The notes under the pieces: generated by a model | Seen by the model: the letters and a program-made list of their open reading frames with translations, nothing else | Database searches by the model: none | What the model was told of the DNA's origin: nothing | Program-made: the position numbers and the translations under genes | Assembly: GCA_964540515.1 (NCBI GenBank) | Contig: CAZIMS010000010.1 | Location: forward strand, 1 to 64,000 | Direction of reading: 5' to 3' | Length of the DNA: 64,000 bases | Source of the DNA: JAOAGA01 sp964540515 | GTDB taxonomy: Bacteria > CALINM01 | Part shown: in pieces, positions 63,001 through 64,000 of the stretch | Numbering within the stretch: position 1 is the first letter of the stretch | Layout of the letters: the number at the start of each line of letters is the position of its first letter

Positions 63001-63113
63001 GTTATGATCCTCTTGTAAGAAAGATAAAAATTAATCCAAAAGGAGTGTTAAATGGTTCTACTGGTCCCCCTCATCCTAATTTTAGCATAACCTTTAAGGT
63101 TAAGATACAATGA
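60057..63113 (+). CDS. DUF11-repeat surface protein, 3' part
   Basis: A 1018-residue frame from an ATG that is probably internal, because the frame is open upstream to 59784 and codes for the end of a DUF11 repeat. It contains a jelly-roll-like region (about 1-175) and two clear DUF11 repeats (about 176-300 and 310-430) with FSPNIIQLNGTSTLTFTITN and FSPTSIYTGNTSTLTFTINN. More divergent repeats follow to the end, including ITVLKSVQPFSDP near 880. No cell-wall anchor or membrane helix is seen at the C-terminus. Secreted or surface-attached structural or adhesive role is inferred. Its stop overlaps the next ATG. Confidence 0.8.
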   Translation: MATWTMPTTGQGSGGPPPPYTTKAPDVATATASSTGGTSIISTTQGNPVNSWGLNNWPSSGTLTPPANPTTYYEFTVDSSNYGGVQISFSYFLPGGDWANPGDNYVYVYSKADNGPYNSGSGFSATKGSWTTQTYTATTTGTSTTTFRISFAGSRNATVYAYLDNITISGCQRPNPPNISKLFSPNIIQLNGTSTLTFTITNPNPAASLSGISFTDILPSGLHIGNSTTTVCNGGTLTTNSSTKTISLSNASLAGGSSCNFSVTVTGTTAGQHTNISTNVTATQSGPNNGGPNIGYAYAVLTVLAPPDFSKAFSPTSIYTGNTSTLTFTINNPNLYNSFTNIAFTDTLPAGLSVGNGTYSVCGGTNNLTTNAATRQITLTGGTLAANSGCNFSVIIIGSTAGSYTNTSGNITATSGSVNLTGGNAVASITVINRVSSLDLKKQVSSNPTGPWTSYTPVAPGGNVYYRFKVYNSGDTELYDIWITEVSGSINPTCSFPNPLLPGDDAYCYSSAVTAITGIHTNTAYASGRYPSGGTIYNSANSSATYATTGLTLTKNADETNYKVIGETIHYNYTVTNSGYAVLSGYVSVTDNKTSVSCPAINTIGDLDNYFDPGESIICGATYNITNADILAKSLTNTAQASIGVTTSNNASKTITLAPADLTAIKKNNTNNQVVAGHAFDWTIIVANDTNEGSAPFLNSEIILLDNLPNTNVSYTLGTVKKSGIIGNINCSLSTDTITCSADGNVIIPSRLQGTIAVTNNSPNIVGTGTAFTADLSVGSIILINNVPYTVLSIANDTNLTLSSNYTGVTASGIIIPASFIINVTTSVTLQAIGSLTNPKSGGVCKVDPDSLLLETNESNNDCYDAVSVIVMPSITVLKSVQPFSDPINGITNPKTIPGGEVIYTILVINSGAGSVDNDSINMEDPIPTNTIMCVSNTCYNPPISFSCSTTPPCGLIFNLSSDVTYYDAGNNVYIPTPDAEGYDPLVRKIKINPKGVLNGSTGPPHPNFSITFKVKIQ

Positions 63114-64000
63114 GAAAGTCATTTTTTATTGTAATTTTTTTATTTTTAGTCTTTACAAACTCGGCTTACAGCGCCGGTACACCTGCTGGTACTGTTATTA
63201 ATAATAGTGTAAAACTCGTTTTTAATTATGGAGATCAAAAGGGATTAGAGGCTATAGCTCAAACATCTATCACCGTTGACAATAAGGTTAATGTTATAGT
63301 TACAAATCTTGGCAATACTAATGTTATCCCCGGTGAGAAGGAAAAGCCTCTCATTTTTACATTAACTAATGCAGGAAATTCTTCACAAAGATATAGATTA
63401 GAAGTTGGTCCTGTCTATGCACCAAACAATGTAGAGTTAACAAACATAAAAATTTTTTGGGACAAAGATAACAGTAGCACAGTAACCCCAGAAGATACCC
63501 TTTATGTAGATCCAGAAAGCTTTGGCAACATATTACCTGACCAAACCATAAAAATTTTGGTTATCGCAGACATACCTGATAATTTAGAAAATGGCCAATT
63601 CTCTCAATACTATCTTATGGCTACAACTGTTGATGCAGATACTAAAAATGATACCCTTCCATCACAGGGTTCAAACACAAGCGGAGTTGATATAGTATTT
63701 GCAGATACAGATGGTGTGGTTGATATTAATAAAGACGGTAAACACTCTGCCTTAGGTCTTTTTCTTGTTAAAACAGCTATTGTTAAGATAGAAAAATCGA
63801 TGGAGGTAATATCAGACCCCTATGGAGAAAATAAACCATATAAAAACTCAATAATTCGTTACTCATTAATTGTTACTGTAGAGGGAGAGGCAAAAGCAGA
63901 AAAGGTGGTAATTATAGACAACATACCAGAAGGCACATGGTATGTAGCCAACTCAATAAAGTTAAATGGTAACCCTCTAACGGACAGCAATGACGGAGAC
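63110..64000 (+). CDS. DUF11-type exported protein, 5' part (runs off right edge)
   Basis: A frame open for 297 codons to the window edge. Its ATG overlaps the previous TGA (ATGA). It has a signal peptide (MRKSFFIVIFLFLVFTNSAYS), then SAGTPAGTVINNSVKLVFNY, the usual start of bacterial proteins with DUF11 repeats. A VIPGEKEKPLIFTLTNAGN strand pair and a SIIRYSLIVTVEGEAKAEKV DUF11-like segment follow. An acidic DTDGVVDINKDGKHS stretch may bind calcium. Same transcription unit as the protein before it. Confidence 0.8.
   Translation, partial: MRKSFFIVIFLFLVFTNSAYSAGTPAGTVINNSVKLVFNYGDQKGLEAIAQTSITVDNKVNVIVTNLGNTNVIPGEKEKPLIFTLTNAGNSSQRYRLEVGPVYAPNNVELTNIKIFWDKDNSSTVTPEDTLYVDPESFGNILPDQTIKILVIADIPDNLENGQFSQYYLMATTVDADTKNDTLPSQGSNTSGVDIVFADTDGVVDINKDGKHSALGLFLVKTAIVKIEKSMEVISDPYGENKPYKNSIIRYSLIVTVEGEAKAEKVVIIDNIPEGTWYVANSIKLNGNPLTDSNDGD

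Noticed and set aside
34..64000. CRISPR arrays, tRNA or rRNA genes
   Set aside because: No regular repeat-spacer series, cloverleaf with CCA-end stem, or rRNA-like stretch was recognised in any intergenic gap.

Overview
The window is 64 kb of AT-rich bacterial chromosome with tightly packed, mostly co-directional genes, many of them overlapping by 1 to 26 bases. Lipoproteins, a TonB protein, a secretin, an outer-membrane efflux channel and periplasmic c-type cytochromes show a Gram-negative cell. Rubrerythrin, superoxide reductase, a glutaconyl-CoA decarboxylase-type subunit and multiheme cytochromes fit an anaerobe or microaerophile. The mix resembles thermophilic or respiratory anaerobes such as Deferribacterota, Nitrospirota or Desulfobacterota relatives. 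The species cannot be named from the sequence alone.

Positions 1-9153 hold a 12-gene sulfur-assimilation operon on the minus strand. It runs siroheme sulfite reductase, tusA, cysC, cysH (APS-reductase type), a PstSCAB-type ABC importer, sat, cysK, a ThiS/MoaD-like sulfur carrier and a metY-like gene cut by the window edge. The importer's ATPase carries a C-terminal TusA-like domain in which the TusA cysteine is glycine. The sulfur carrier has residues beyond its GlyGly. Together these suggest a sulfate importer sensed or controlled through a TusA fold and a protein-thiocarboxylate route to homocysteine or cysteine. Positions 9180-9670 hold decayed transposase remnants of two families.

Positions 9889-18849 (minus) hold a CusCBA-type metal efflux operon with a His-rich periplasmic protein, behind a histidine kinase/NtrC-family pair. 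Positions 18947-21142 (minus) are an acetate-permease (ActP/DUF485) operon. Positions 21220-32052 (minus) hold housekeeping genes: recG, a transglutaminase lipoprotein, greA, carB, rlmD, murI, a tonB-like gene and a HIT protein.

Positions 32141-37133 (plus) begin with a phasin-like gene, then a peroxide/superoxide defence operon (perR, rubrerythrin, desulfoferrodoxin, peroxiredoxin) with a PerR-box-like operator. A PAS-GGDEF cyclase, a macro-domain protein and an SfsA-DUF123 fusion follow. A solitary gcdA-like carboxyltransferase is convergent at 37155-38894.

Positions 39087-53849 (minus) are one long run: NHL lipoprotein, three multiheme cytochromes, a complete type II secretion/type IV pilus-like machine (F, E, M, N, O, P-like, secretin, three pseudopilins), a sigma54 activator and a periplasmic protein. 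gltB is divergent at 54013-58287. From 58681 to the right edge is a set of DUF11-repeat surface proteins behind a sigma54-like promoter. The first is frameshifted at a run of six C. The secretion machine, cytochromes and surface proteins could together form an exported, surface-exposed electron-transfer or attachment apparatus; that is inference.
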